A stretch of DNA of 64,000 nucleotides from positions 48,058,889-48,122,888 of the forward strand of contig NC_081553.1 of assembly GCF_963082655.1 (NCBI RefSeq). The letters are read 5' to 3'. A model generated the notes under the pieces. The model saw nothing but the letters and a program-made list of their open reading frames with translations. It was not told the origin of the DNA and did not search any database. This DNA is from Stomoxys calcitrans (taxonomy: Eukaryota; Arthropoda; Insecta; Diptera; Muscidae). The position numbers and the translations under genes are program-made. Each line of letters opens with the position of its first letter. Within the stretch, counting starts at the first letter, position 1. Positions 15,401 to 29,758 of the stretch are shown here, piece after piece.

Positions 15401-16650
15401 TTAAGGCCCATTTCCCTCTAGGACGCTTAGTTAAGGAGATACAGCCATTTTAAGTTTTCCAAATGAAATTTCGATTTTTAATGGACTTATGATGAAATTT
15501 CGAATTTTTGGATGGAGTCACGAATTAAGGCCCATTTCCATCTAGGACGCATAGTTAAGGAGATACAGCCATTTTAAGTTTTCCAAGTGAAACTTCGATT
15601 TTTAATGGATTTTCAATGAAATTTTGAATTTTTGGATGGAGTCACGAATTAAGGCCCATTTCCCTCTAGGACGCTTAGTTAAGGAGATACAACCATTTTA
15701 AGTTTTCCAAGTGAAACTTCGATTTTTAATGGATTTTCAATGAAATTTCGAATTTTTGGATGGAGTCACGAATTAAGGCCCATTTCCCCCTAGGACGCTT
15801 AGTTATAAGTTTTCCAAGTGAAACTTAGATTTTTAATGGATTTTCAATGAAATTTCGAATTTTTGGATGGAGTCACGAATTAAGGCCCATTTCCCTCTAG
15901 GACGCTTAGTTAAGGAGATACAACCATTTTAAGTTATCCAAGTGAAATTTTGATTTTTAATGGATTTTCAATGATATTTCGAATTTTTGGATGGAGTCAC
16001 GAATTAAGGCCCATTTCCCTCTAGGACGCACAGTTAAGGAGATACAGCCATTTTAAGTTTTCCAAGTGAATCTTCGATTATTAATGGATTTTCATTGATA
16101 TTTTAAATTTTTGGATGGAGTCACGAATTAAGGCCCATTTCCCTCTAGGACGCTTAGTTAAGGAGATACAGCCATTTTAAGTTTTCCAAGTGAAATTTCG
16201 ATTTTTAATGGACTTACGATGAAATTTCGAATTTTTGGATGGAGTCACGAATTAAGGCCCATTTCCCTCTAGGACGCATAGTTAAGGAGATATAGCCATT
16301 TTAAGTTTTCCAAGTGAAACTTCGATTTTTAATGGATTTTCAATGATATTTCGAATTTTTGGATGGAGTCACGAATTAAGGCCCATTTCCCTCTAGGACG
16401 CACAGTTAAGGAGATACAGCCATTTTAAGTTTTCCTAGTGAATCTTCGATTATTAATGGATTTTCATTGATATTTTAAATTTTTGGATGGAGTCACGAAT
16501 TAAGGCCCATTTCCCTCTAGGACGCTTAGTTAAGGAGAGACAGCCATTTTAAGTTTTCCAAGTGAAATTTCGATTTTTAATGGACTTACGATGAAATTTC
16601 GAATTTTTGGATGGAGTCACGAATTAAGGCCCATTTCCCTCTAGGACGCA
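12401..16650. repeat. Higher-order repeat of about 4.2 kb, copy 2
   Basis: Second copy of the block that begins at 7,891. Marker offsets are 4,510 (CATAAGTCTT), 4,391 (GAAGCTTCG at 14,243), 4,391 (AAATGAAATTTCG at 15,461) and 4,250 (AAGTTATCC at 15,931). The stepwise loss of 119 and 141 bp equals one monomer plus 5 bp and one monomer minus a 107/124 difference, so whole monomers were lost after duplication. The right boundary is approximate. Confidence 0.8.
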
Positions 16651-18219
16651 TAGTTAAGGAGATACAGCCATTTTAAGTTTTCCAAGTGAAACTTCGATTT
16701 TTAATGTATTTTCAATACAATTTCGAATTTTTGGATGGAGTCACGAATTAAGGCCCATTTCCCTCTAGGACGCATAGTTAAGGAGATACAGCCATTTTAA
16801 GTTTTCCAAGTGAAACTTCGATTTTTAATGGATTTTCAATGAAATTTCGAATTTTTGGATGGAGTCACGAATTAAGGCCCATTTTCCTCTAGAACGCATA
16901 GTTAAGGAGATACAGCCATTTTAAGTTTTCCAAGTGAAACTTCGATTATTAATGGATTTTCATTGATATTTTAAATTTTTTGATGGAGTCACGAATTAAG
17001 GCCCATTTCCCTCTAGGACGCTTAGTTAAGGAGATACAGAAATTTTAAGTTTTCCTAGTGACTCTTCGATTATTAATGGATTTTCATTGATATTTTAAAT
17101 TTTTGGATGGAGTCACGAATTAAGGCCCATTTCCCTCTAGGACGCATAGTTAAGGAGATACCGCCATTTTAAGTTTTCCAAGTGAAACTTCGATTTTTAA
17201 TGGATTTTCAATGAAATTTTGAATTTTTGGATGGAGTCGTGAATTAAGGCCCATTTCCCTCTTGGACGCTTAGTTATAAGTTTTCCAAGTGAAACTTCGA
17301 TTTTTAATGGATTTTCAATGAAATTTCGAATTTTTGGATGGAGTCACGAATTAAGGCCCATTTCCCTCTAGGAAGCTTAGTTAAGGAGATACAGCCATTT
17401 TAAGTTTTCCAAGTGAAACTTCGATTTTTAATGGATTTTCAATGATATTTCGAATTTTTGGATGGAGTCACGAATTAAGGCCCATTTCCCTCTAGGACGC
17501 ACAGTTAAGGAGATACAGCCATTTTAAGTTTTCCTAGTGAATCTTCGATTATTAATGGATTTTCATTGATATTTTAAATTTTTGGATGGAGTCACGAATT
17601 AAGGCCCATTTCCCTCTAGGACGCTTAGTTAAGGAGATACAGCCATTTTAAGTTTTCCAAGTGAAATTTCGATTTTTAATGGACTTACGATGAAATTTCG
17701 AATTTTTGGATGGAGTCACGAATTAAGGCCCATTTCCCTCTAGGACGCATAGTTAAGGAGATACAGCCATTTTAAGTTTTCCAAGTGAAACTTCGATTTT
17801 TAATGTATTTTCAATACAATTTCGAATTTTTGGATGGAGTCACGAATTAAGGCCCATTTCCCTCTAGGACGCATAGTTAAGGAGATACAGCCATTTTAAG
17901 TTTTCCAAGTGAAACTTCGATTTTTAATGGATTTTCAATGAAATTTCGAATTTTTGGATGGAGTCACGAATTAAGGCCCATTTCCCTCTAGAACGCATAG
18001 TTAAGGAGATACAGCCATTTTAAGTTTTCCAAGTGAGACTTCGATAATTAATGGATTTTCATTGATATTTTAAATTTTTGGATGGAGTCACGAATTAAGG
18101 CCCATTTCCCTCTAGGACGCATAGTTAAGGAGATACAGCCATTTTAAGTTTTCCAAGTGAAACTTCGATTTTTAATGGATTTTCAATGAAATTTCGAATT
18201 TTTGGATGGAGTCACGAAT

Positions 18220-18985
18220 TAAGGTCCATTTCCCTCTTGGACGCTTAGTTATAAGTTTTCCAAGTGAAACTTCGATTTTTAATGGATTTTCAATGAAATT
18301 TCGAATTTTTGGATGGAGTCACGAATTAAGGCCCATTTCCCTCTAGGACGCTTAGTTAAGGAGATACAGCCATTTTAAGTTTTCCAAGTGAAGCTTCGAT
18401 TTTTAATGGATATTCAATGAAATTTCGAATTTTTGGATGGAATCACGAATTAAGGCCCATTTCTCTCTAGGACGCATAGTTAAGGAGATACAGCCATTTT
18501 AAGTTTTCCAAGTGAAACTTCGATTATTAATGGATTTTCATTGATATTTTAAATTTTTGGATGGAATCACGAATTAAGGCCCATTTCCCCCTAGGACGCT
18601 TAGTTAAGGAGATACAGCCATTTTAAGTTTTCCAAGTGAAACTTCGATTTTTAATGGACTTACGATGAAATTTCGAGTTTTTGGATGGAGTTACGAATTA
18701 AGGCCCATTTCCCTCTAGGACGCATAGTTAAGGAGATACAGCCATTTTAAGTTTTCCAAGTGAAATTTTGATTTTTAATGGATTTTCGATGAAATTTCGA
18801 ATTTTTAGATGGGGTCACGAATTAAGGCCCATTTACCTCTAGGACGCTTAGTTAAGGAGATACAGCCATTTTAAGTTTTCCAAGTGAAATTTCGATTTTT
18901 AGTAGACTTACGATGAAATTTCGAATTTTTGGATGGAGTCACGAATTAAGGCCCATTTCCCACTAGGACGCTTAGTTAAGGAGAT
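18220..18985. repeat. Partial third copy of the 4-kb block
   Basis: The variant order 107-bp TTATAAG monomer, GAAGCTTCG...GATATTCAATG monomer (18,391), GATTATTAATGG with GATGGAATCACG, GACTTACGATG, TAGATGGGGTCACG and AGTAGACTTACG with CCCACTAGGACG matches copies 1 and 2. The offset from copy 2 is 4,148 bp at GAAGCTTCG. The next monomer has CCATTTTAAG where copies 1 and 2 have CCTTTTTAAG, so the match stops near 18,985. Confidence 0.7.
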
Positions 18986-21900
18986 ACAGCCATTTTAAGT
19001 TTTCCAAGTGAAACTTCGATTTTTAATGGACTTACGATGAAATTTCGAGTTTTTGGATGGAGTTACGAATTAAGGCCCATTTCCCTCTAGGACGCATAGT
19101 TAAGGAGATACCGCCATTTTAAGTTTTCCAAGTGAAACTTCGATTTTTAATGGATTTTCGATGAAATTCCGGAATTTTGGATGGAGTCACGAATTAAGGC
19201 CCATTTCCCTCTAGGACGCATAGTTAAGGAGATACAGCCATTTTAAGTTTTCCAAGTGAAATTTCTATTTTTAATGGACTTACGATGAAATTTCGAGTTT
19301 TTGGATGGAGTTACGAATTAAGGCCCATTTCCCCCTAGAACGCTTAGTTAAGGAGATACAGCAATTTTAAGTTTTCCAAGTGAAACTTCGATTTTTAATG
19401 GATTTTCAATGTAATTTTGAATTTTTGGATGGAGTCACGAATTAAGGCCCATTTCCCTCTAGGACGCTTAGTTAAGGAGATACAGCCATTTTAAGTTTTC
19501 CAAGTGAAATTTCGATTTTTAATGGATTTTCGATGAAATTCCGGAATTTTGGATGGAGTCACGAATTAAGGCCCATTTCCCTCTAGGACGCTTAGTTAAG
19601 GAGATACAGCCATTTTAAGTTTTCCAAGTGAAATTTCTATTTTTAATGGACTTACGATGAAATTTCGAGTTTTTGGATGGAGTTACGAATTAAGGCCCAT
19701 TTCCCTCTAGGACGCTTAGTTAAGGAGATACAGCCATTTTAAGTTTTCCAAGTGAAACTTCGATTTTTAATGGATTTTCAATGTAATTTTGAATTTTTGG
19801 ATGGAGTCACGAATTAAGGCCCATTTCCCTCTAGGACGCTTAGTTAAGGAGATACAGCCATTTTAAGTTTTCCAAGTGAAATTTTGATTTTTAATGGATT
19901 TTCGATGAAATTTCGAATTTTTGGATGGGTTCACGAATTAAGGCCCATTTACCTCTAGGACGCTTAGTTAAGGAGTTACAGCCATTTTAAGTTTTCCAAG
20001 TGAAACTTCGATTTTTAATGGATTTTCAATGAAATTTCGAATTTTTGGATGGAGTCACGAATTAGGGCCTATTTCCCTCTAGGACGCTTAGTTATAAGTT
20101 TTCCAAGTGAAACTTCGATTTTTAATGGATTTTCAATGAAATTTCGAATTTTTGGATGGAGTCACGAATTAAGGCCCATTTCCCTCTAGGACGCATAGTT
20201 AAGGAGATACAGCCATTTTAAGTTTTCCAAGTGAAATTTTGATTTTTAATGGATTTTCAATGAAATTTCGAATTTTTGGATGGAGTCACGAATCAAGGCC
20301 CATTTCCCTCTAGGACACATAGTTAAGGAGATACAGCCATTTTAAGTTTTCCAAGTGAAACTTCGATTTTTAATGGATTTTCAATGAAATTTCGAATTTT
20401 TGGATGGAGTCACGAATTAGGGCCTATTTCCCTCTAGGACGCTTAGTTATAAGTTTTCCAAGTGAAACTTCGATTTTTAATGGATTTTCAATGAAATTTC
20501 GAATTTTTGGATGGAGTCACGAATTAAGGCCCATTTCCCTCTAGGACGCATAGTTAAGGAGATACAGCCATTTTAAGTTTTCCAAGTGAAACTTCGATTT
20601 TTAATGGATTGTCAATAAAATTTCGAATTTTTGGATGGAGTCACGAATTAAGGCCCATTTCCCTCTAGGACGCATAGTTAAGGAGATACAGCCATTTTAA
20701 GTTTTCCAAGTGAAACTTCGATTTTTAATGGATTTTCAATGAAATTTCGAATTTTTGGATGGAGTCACGAATTAAGGCCCATTTCCCTCTAGGACGCATA
20801 GTTAAGTAGATACAGCAATTTTAAGTTTTCCAAGTGAAACTTCGATTTTTAATGGATTGTCAATGAAATTTCGAATTTTTGGATGGAGTCACGAATTAAG
20901 GCCCATTTCCCTCTAGGACGCTTAGTCATAAGTTTTCCAAGTGAAACTTCGATTTTTAATGGATTTTCAATGAAATTTCGAATATTTGGATGGAGTCACG
21001 AATTAAGGCCCATTTCCCTCTAGGACGCATAGTTAAGGAGATACAGCCATTTTAAGTTTTCCAAGTGAAACTTCGATTTTTAATGGATTTTCAATGAAAT
21101 TTCGAATTTTTGGATGGAGTCACGAATTAAGGCCCATTTCCCTCTAGGACGCATAGTTAAGGAGATACAGCCATTTTAAGTTTTCCAAGTGAAAACTTCG
21201 ATTTTTAATGGATTTTCAATGAAATTTCGAATTTTTGGATGGAGTCACGAATTAAGGCCCATTTCCCTCTAGGACGCATAGTTAAGGAGATACAGCCATT
21301 TTAAGTTTTCCAAACTTCGATTTTTAATGGATTTTCAATGAAATTTCGAATTTTTGGATGGTGTCACGATTTAAGGCCCATTTTCCTCTAGGACGCTTAG
21401 TTATAAGTTTTCCAAGTGAAACTTCGATTTTTAATGGATTTTCAATGAAATTTCGAATTTTTGGATGGAGTCACGAATTAAGGCCCATTTCCCTCTAGAA
21501 CGCTTAGTTAAGGAGATACAGCCATTTTAAGTTTTCCAAGTGAAATTTCTATTTTTAATGGACTTACGATGAAATTTCGAATTTTTGGATGGAGTCACGA
21601 ATTAAGGCCCATTTCCCTCTAGGACGCATAGTTAAGGAGATACAGCCATTTTAAGTTTTCCAACTGAAACTTCGATTTTCAATGGACTTACGATGAAATT
21701 TCGAGTTTTTGGATGGAGTTACGAATTAAGGCCCATTTCCCTCTAGGACGCATAGTTAAGGAGATACAGCCATTTTAAGTTTTCCAAGTGAAACTTCGAT
21801 TTTAATGGACTTACGATGAAATTTCGAGTTTTTGGATGGAGTTACGAATTAAGGCCCATTTCCCTCTAGGACGCATAGTTAAGGAGATACAGCCATTTTA

Positions 21901-24900
21901 AGTTTTCCAAGTGAAACTTCGATTTTTAATGGATTTTCGATGAAATTCCGGAATTTTGGATGGGGTCACGAATTAAGGCCCATTTACCTCTAGGACGCAT
22001 AGTTAAGGAGATACAGCCATTTTAAGTTTTCCAAGTGAAACTTCGATTTTTAATGGATTTTCAATGAAATTTCGAATTTTTGGATGGAGTCACGAATTAA
22101 GGTCCATTTCCCTCTTGGACGCTTAGTTATAAGTTTTCCACGTGAAACTTCGATTTTTAATGAAATTTCGAATTTTTGGATGGAGTCACGAATTAAGGCC
22201 CATTTCCCTCTAGGACGCTTAGATAAGGAGATACAGCCATTTTAAGTTTTCCAAGTGAAGCTTCGATTTTTAATGGATATTCAATGAAATTTCGAATTTT
22301 TGGATGGAGTCACGAATTAAGGCCATTTCCCTCTAGGACGCATAGTTAAGGAGATACAGCCATTTTAAGTTTTCCAAGTGAAATTTCGATTTTTAGTAGA
22401 CTTACGATGAAATTTCGAATTTTTGGATGGAGTCACGAATTAAGGCCCATTTCCCACTAGGACGCTTAGTTAAGGAGATACAACCTTTTTAAGTTTTCCA
22501 AGTGAAATTTCTATTTTTAATGGACTTACGATGAAATTTCGAGTTTTTGGATGGAGTCACGAATTAAGGCCCATTTCCCTCTAGGACGCATAGTTAAGGA
22601 GATACAGCCATTTTAAGTTTTCCAACTGAAACTTCGATTTTTAATGGATTTTCAATGAAATTTCGAATTTTTGGATGGAGTCACGAATTAAGGCCCATTT
22701 CCCTCTAGGACGCTTAGTTAAGGAGATACAGCCATTTTAAGTTTTCCAAGTGAAGCTTCGATTTTTAATTTTCCAAGTGAAGCTTCGAATTCAATGAAAT
22801 TTCGAATTTTTGGATGGAGTCACGAATTAAGGCCCATTTCTTTCTAGGACGCATAGTTAAGGAGATACAGCCATTTTAAGTTTTCCAAGTGAAACTTCGA
22901 TTATTAATGGATTTTCATTGATATTTTAAATTTTTGGATGGAATCACGAATTAAGGCCCATTTCCCTCTAGGACGCTTAGTTAAGGAGATACAGCCATTT
23001 TAAGTTTTCCAAGTGAAACTTCGATTTTTAATGGATTTTCAATGAAATTTCGAATTTTTGGATGGAGTCACGAATTAAGGCCCATTTCCCTCTAGGACGC
23101 TTAGTTAAGGAGATACAGCCATTTTAAGTTTTCCAAGTGAAACTTCGATTTTTAATGGATTTTCAATGAAATTTCGAATTTTTGGATGGAGTCACGAATT
23201 AAGGCCCATTTCCCTCTAGGACGCTTAGTTAAGGAGATACAGCCATTCTAAGTTTTCCAAGTGAAATTTCGATTTTTAATGGATTTTCGATGAAATTCCG
23301 GAATTTTGGATGGAGTCACGAATTAAGGCCCATTTCCCTCTAGGACGCATAGTTAAGGAGATACAGCCATTTTAAGTTTTCCAAGTGAAACTTCGATTTT
23401 TAATGGACTTACGATGAAATTTCGAGTTTTTGGATGGAGTTACGAATTAAGGCCCATTTCCCTCTAGGACGCATAGTTAAGGAGATACAGCCATTTTAAG
23501 TTTTCCAAGTGAAATTTTGATTTTTAATGGATTTTCGATGAAATTTCGAATTTTTAGATGGGGTCACGAATTAAGGCCCATTTACCTCTAGGACGCTTAG
23601 TTAAGGAGATACAGCCATTTTAAGTTTTCCAAGTGATATTTGGATTTTTAGTAGACTTACGATGAAATTTCGAATTTTTGGATGGAGTCACGAATTAAGG
23701 CCCATTTCCCACTAGGACGCTTAGTTAAGGAGATACAGCCTTTTTAAGTTTTCCAAGTGAAATTTTGATTTTTAATGGATTTTCGATGAAATTTCGAATT
23801 CTTAGATGGGGTCACGAATTAAGGCCCATTTCCCTCTAGGACGCTTAGTTAAGGAGATACAGCCATTTTAAGTTTTCCAAGTGAAACTTCGATTTTTAAT
23901 GGATTTTCAATGAAATTTCGAATTTTTGGATGGAGTCACGAATTAAGGCCCATTTCCCTCTAGGACGCTTAGTTAAGGAGATACAGCAATTTTAAGTTTT
24001 CCAAAAGAAACTTCGATTTTTAATGGATTTTCAATGATATTTCGAATTTTTGGATGAAGTCACGAATTAAGGCCCATTTCCCTCTAGGACGCTTAGTTAA
24101 GGAGATACAGCCATTTTAAGTTTTCCAAGTGAAATTTCGATTTTTAATGGATTTTCGATGAAATTCCGGAATTTTGGATGGAGTCACGAATTAAGGCCCA
24201 TTTCCCTCTAGGACGCATAGTTAAGGAGATACAGCCATTTTAAGTTTTCCAAGTGAAACTTCGATTTTTAATGGACTTACGATGAAATTTCGAGTTTTTG
24301 GATGGAGTTACGAATTAAGGCCCATTTCCCTCTAGGACGCATAGTTAAGGAGATACAGCCATTTTAAGTTTTCCAAGTGAAATTTTGATTTTTAATGGAT
24401 TTTCGATGAAATTTCGAATTTTTAGATGGGGTCACGAATTAAGGCCCATTTACCTCTAGGACGCTTAGTTAAGGAGATACAGCCATTTTAAGTTTTCCAA
24501 GTGATATTTGGATTTTTAGTAGACTTACGATGAAATTTCGAATTTTTGGATGGAGTCACGAATTAAGGCCCATTTCCCACTAGGACGCTTAGTTAAGGAG
24601 ATACAGCCTTTTTAAGTTTTCCAAGTGAAATTTCTATTTTTAATGGACTTACGATGAAATTTCGAGTTTTTGGATGGAGTTACGAATTAAGGCCCATTTC
24701 CCTCTAGGACGCATAGTTAAGGAGATACAGCCATTTAAAGTTTTCCAAGTGAAACTTCGATTTTTAATGGATTTTCAATGAAATTTCGAATTTTTGGATG
24801 GAGTCACGAATTAAGGTCCATTTCCCTCTTGGACGCTTAGTTATAAGTTTTCCAAGTGAAACTTCGATTTTTAATGGATTTTCAATCAAATTTTGAATTT

Positions 24901-27416
24901 TTGGATGGAGTCACGAATTAAGGCCCATTTCCCACTAGGACGCTTAGTTAAGGAGATACAGCCTTTTTAAGTTTTCCAAGTGAAATTTCTATTTTTAATG
25001 GACTTACGATGAAATTTCGAGTTTTTGGATGGAGTCACGAATTAAGGCCCATTTCCCCCTAGGACGCTTAGTTAAGGAGATACAGTCGTTTTAAGTTTTC
25101 CAAGTGAAACTTCGATTTTTAATGGATTTTCAATGAAATTTCGAATTTTTGGATGGAGTCACGAATTAAGGCCCATTTCCCTCTAGGACGCATAGTTAAG
25201 GAGATACAGCCATTTTAAGTTTTCCAAGTGAAACTTCGATTTTTAATGGATTTTCGATGAAATTCCGGAATTTTGGATGGGGTCACGAATTAAGGCCCAT
25301 TTCTCTCTAGGACGCATAGTTAAGGAGATACAGCCATTTTAAGTTTTCCAAGTGAAACTTCGATTATTAATGGATTTTCATTGATATTTTAAATTTTTGG
25401 ATGGAGCCACGAATTAAGGCCCATTTCCCTCTAGGACGCTTAGTTAAGGAGATACAGCCATTTTAAGTTTTCCAAGCGAAACTTCGATTTTTAATGGATT
25501 TTCAATGAAATTTCGAATTTTTGGATGGAGTCACGAATTAAGGCCCATTTCCCTCTAGGACGCTTAGTTAAGGAGATACAGCAATTTTAAGTTTACCAAA
25601 AGAAACTTCGATTTTTAATGGATTTTCAATGATATTTCGAATTTTTGGATGAAGTCACGAATTAAGGCCCATTTCCCTCTAGGACGCTTAGTTAAGGAGA
25701 TACAGCCATTTTAAGTTTTCCAAGTGAAATTTCGATTTTTAATGGATTTTCGATGAAATTCCGGAATTTTGGATGGAGTCACGAATTAAGGCCCATTTCC
25801 CTCTAGGACGCATAGTTAAGGAGATACAGCCATTTTAAGTTTTCCAAGTGAAACTTCGATTTTTAATGGACTTACGATGAAATTTCGAGTTTTTGGATGG
25901 AGTTACGAATTAAGGCCCATTTCCCTCTAGGACGCATAGTTAAGGAAAATTTCGATTTTTAGTAGACTTACGATGAAATTTCTAATTTTTGGATGGAGTC
26001 ACGAATTAAGGCCCATTTCCCACTAGGACGCTTAGTTAAGGAGATACAGCCTTTTTAAGTTTTCCAAGTGAAATTTCTATTTTTAATGGACTTATGATGA
26101 AATTTCGAGTTTTTGGATGGAGTTACGAATTAAGGCCCATTTCCCTCTAGGACGCTTAGTTAAGGAGATACAGCAATTTTAAGTTTTCCAAGTGAAACTT
26201 CGATTTTTAATGGATTTTCAATACAATTTCGAATTTTTGGATGGAGTCACGAATTAAGGCCTATTTCCCTCTAGGACGCTTAGTTAAGGAGATTCAGCCA
26301 TTTTAAGTTTTCCAAAAGAAACTTCGATTTTTAATGGATTTTCAATGAAATTTCGAATTTTTGGATGGAGTCACGAATTAAGGCCCATTTCCCTCTAGGA
26401 CGCTTAGTTAAGGAGATACAGCCATTTTAAGTTTTCCAAGTGAAACTTCGATTTTTAATGGATTTTCAATGTAATTTCGAATTTTTGGATGGAGTCACGA
26501 ATTAAGGCCCATTTCCCCCTAGGACGCATAGTTAAGGAGATACAGCCATTTTAAGTTTTCCAAGTGAAACTTCGATTTTTAATGGATTTTCAATGAAATT
26601 TCGAATTTTTGGATGGAGTCACGAATTAAGGTCCATTTCCCTCTTGGACGCTTAGTTATAAGTTTTCCAAGTGAAATTTTGATTTTTAATGGACTTACGA
26701 TGAAATTTCGAATTTTTAGATGGAGTCACGAATTAAAGCCCATTTCCCTCTAGGACGCATAGTTAAGGAGATATAGCCATTTTAAGTTTTCCAAGTGAAA
26801 CTTCGATTTTTAATGGATTTTCAATGATATTTCGAATTTTTGGATGGAGTCACGAATTAAGGTCCATTTCCCTCTAGGACGCACAGTTAAGGAGATACAG
26901 CCATTTTAAGTTTTCCTAGTGAATCTTCGATTATTAATGGATTTTCATTGATATTTTAAATTTTTGGATGGAGTCACGAATTAAGGCCCATTTCCCTCTA
27001 GGACGCTTAGTTAAGGAGATACAGCCATTTTAAGTTTTCCAAGTGAAATTTCGATTTTTAATGGATTTTCAATGAAATTTTGAATTTTTGGATGGAGTCA
27101 CGAATTAAGGCCCATTTCCCTCTAGGACGCATAGTTAAGGAGATACAGCCATTTTAAGTTTTCCAAGTGAAATTTCGATTTTTAATGGACTTACGATGAA
27201 ATTTCGAATTTTTAAATGGAGTCACGAATTAAGGCCCATTTCCCTCTAGGACGCATAGTTAAGGAGATACAGCCATTTTAAGTTTTCCAAGTGAAATATC
27301 GATTTTTAATGGACTTACGATGAAATTTTGAATTTTTGGATGGAGTCACGAATTAAGGCCCATTTCCCTCTAGGACGCATAGTTAAGGAGATACAGCCAT
27401 TTTAAGTTTTCCAAGT

Positions 27417-29610
27417 GAAATATCGATTTTTAATGGACTTACGATGAAATTTTGAATTTTTGGATGGAGTCACGAATTAAGGCCCATTTCCCTCTAGGAC
27501 GCATAGTTAAGGAGATACAGCCATTTTAAGTTTTCCAAGTGAAATTTCGATTTTTAATGGACTTACGATGAAATTTCGAATTTTTGGATGGAGTCACGAA
27601 TTAAGGCCCATTTACCTCTAGGACGCTTAGTTAAGGAGATACAGCCATTTTAAGTTTTCCAAGTGAAATTTCGATTTTTAGTAGACTTACGATAAAATTT
27701 CGAATTTTTGGATGGAGTCACGAATTAAGGCCCATTTCCCACTGGGACGCTTAGTTAAGGAGATACAGCCATTTTAAGTTTTCCAAGTGAAATTTCTATT
27801 TTTAATGGACTTACGATGAAATTTCGAGTTTTTGGATGGAGTTACGAATTAAGGCCCATTTCCCTCTAGGACGCATAGTTAAGGAGATACAGCTATTTTA
27901 AGTTTTCTAAGTGCAACTTCGATTTTTAATGGATTTTCAATGATATTTCGAATTTTTGGAGTCACGAATTAAGGCCCATTTCCCTCTAGGACGCAGATAC
28001 AGCCATTTTAAGTTTTCCGAGTGAAACTTCGATTTTTAATGGATTTTCAATGTAATTTCGAATTTTTGGATGGAGTCACGAATTAAGGCCCATTTCCCCC
28101 TAGGACGCTTAGTTAAGGAGATACAGCCATTTTAAGTTTTCCAAGTGAAACTTCGATTTTTAATGGATTTTCAATGAAATTTTGAATTTTTGGATGGAGT
28201 CACGAATTAAGGCCCATTTCCCTCTAGGACGCTTAGTTAAGGAGATACAGCCATTTTAAGTTTTCCAAGTGAAATTTCGATTTTTAATGGACTTACGATG
28301 AAATTTCGAATTTTTGGATGGAGTCACGAATTAAGGCCCATTTCCCTCTAGGACGCATAGTTAAGGAGATACAGCCATTTAAAGTTTTCCAAGTGAAACT
28401 TCGATTTTTAATGGATTTTCAATGAAATTTTGAATTTTTGGATGGAGTCACGAATTAAGGCCCATTTCCCTCTAGGACGGTTAGTTAAGGAGATACAACC
28501 ATTTTAAGTTATCCAAGTGAAATTTTGATTTTTAATGGACTTACGATGAAATTTCGTATTTTTTGATGGAGTCACGAATTAAGGCCCATTTCCCTCTAGG
28601 ACGCATAGTTAAGGAGATACAGCGATTTTAAGTTTTCCAAGTGAAACTTCGATTATTAATGGATTTTCTTTGATATTTTAAATTTTTTGATGGAGTCACG
28701 AATTAAGGCCCATTTCCCTCTAGGACGCTTAGTTAAGGAGATACAGCAATTTTAAGTTTTCCAAGTGAAACTTCGATTTTTAATGGATTTTCAATGAAAT
28801 TTCGAATTTTTGGATGGAGTCACGAATTAAGGCCCATTTCCCTCTAGGACGCTTAGTTAAGGAGATACAGCCATTTTAAGTTTTCCAAGTGAAACTTCGA
28901 TTTTTAATGGATTTTCAATGAAATTTTGAGTTTTTGGATGGAGTCACGAATTAAGGCCCATTTCCCTCTAGGACGCATAGTTAAGGAGATATAGCAATTT
29001 TAAGTTTTCCAAGTGAAACTTCGATTATTAATGGATTTTCTTTGATATTTTAAATTTTTTGATGGAGTCACGAATTAAGGCCCATTTCCCTCTAGGACGC
29101 TTAGTTAAGGAGATACAGCAATTTTAAGTTTTCCAAGTGAAACTTCGATTATTAATGGATTTTCTTTGATATTTTAAATTTTTTGATGGAGTCACGAATT
29201 AAGGCCCATTTCCCTCTAGGACGCTTAGTTAAGGAGATACAGCAATTTTAAGTTTACCAAGTGAAACTTCGATTATTAATGGATTTTCTTTGATATTTTA
29301 AATTTTTTGATGGAGTCACGAATTAAGGCCCATTTCCCTCTAGGACGCTTAGTTAAGGAGATACAGCAATTTTAAGTTTTCCAAGTGAAACTTCGATTAT
29401 TAATGGATTTTCTTTGATATTTTAAATTTTTTGATGGAGTCACGAATTAAGGCCCATTTCCCTCTAGGACGCATACTTAAGGAGATACAGCCATTTAAAG
29501 TTTTCCAAGTGAAACTTCGATTTTTAATGGATTTTCAATGAAATTTCGAATTTTTGGATGGAGTCACGAATTAAGGCCCATTTCCCTCTAGGACGCATAG
29601 TTAAGGAGAT
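27417..29610. repeat. Higher-order repeat with 2,342-bp offset, copy 1
   Basis: Rare markers that recur exactly 2,342 bp further on: GAAATATCG (27,417), the GTGCAACTTCG monomer (27,911), the GGACGCAGATACAGCC deletion, the GACGGTTAG variant (28,476) and GCATACTTAAGG (29,471). Within the block a run of TTTTCTTTGATATTTTAAA monomers marks a subfamily seen nowhere else in the window. Confidence 0.85.
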
Positions 29611-29758
29611 ACAACCATTTTAAGTTATCCAAGTGAAATTTTGATTTTTAATGGACTTACGATGAAATTTCGAATTTTTAAATGGAGTCACGAATTAAGG
29701 CCCATTTCCCTCTAGGACGCATAGTTAAGGAGATACAGCCATTTTAAGTTTTCCAAGT

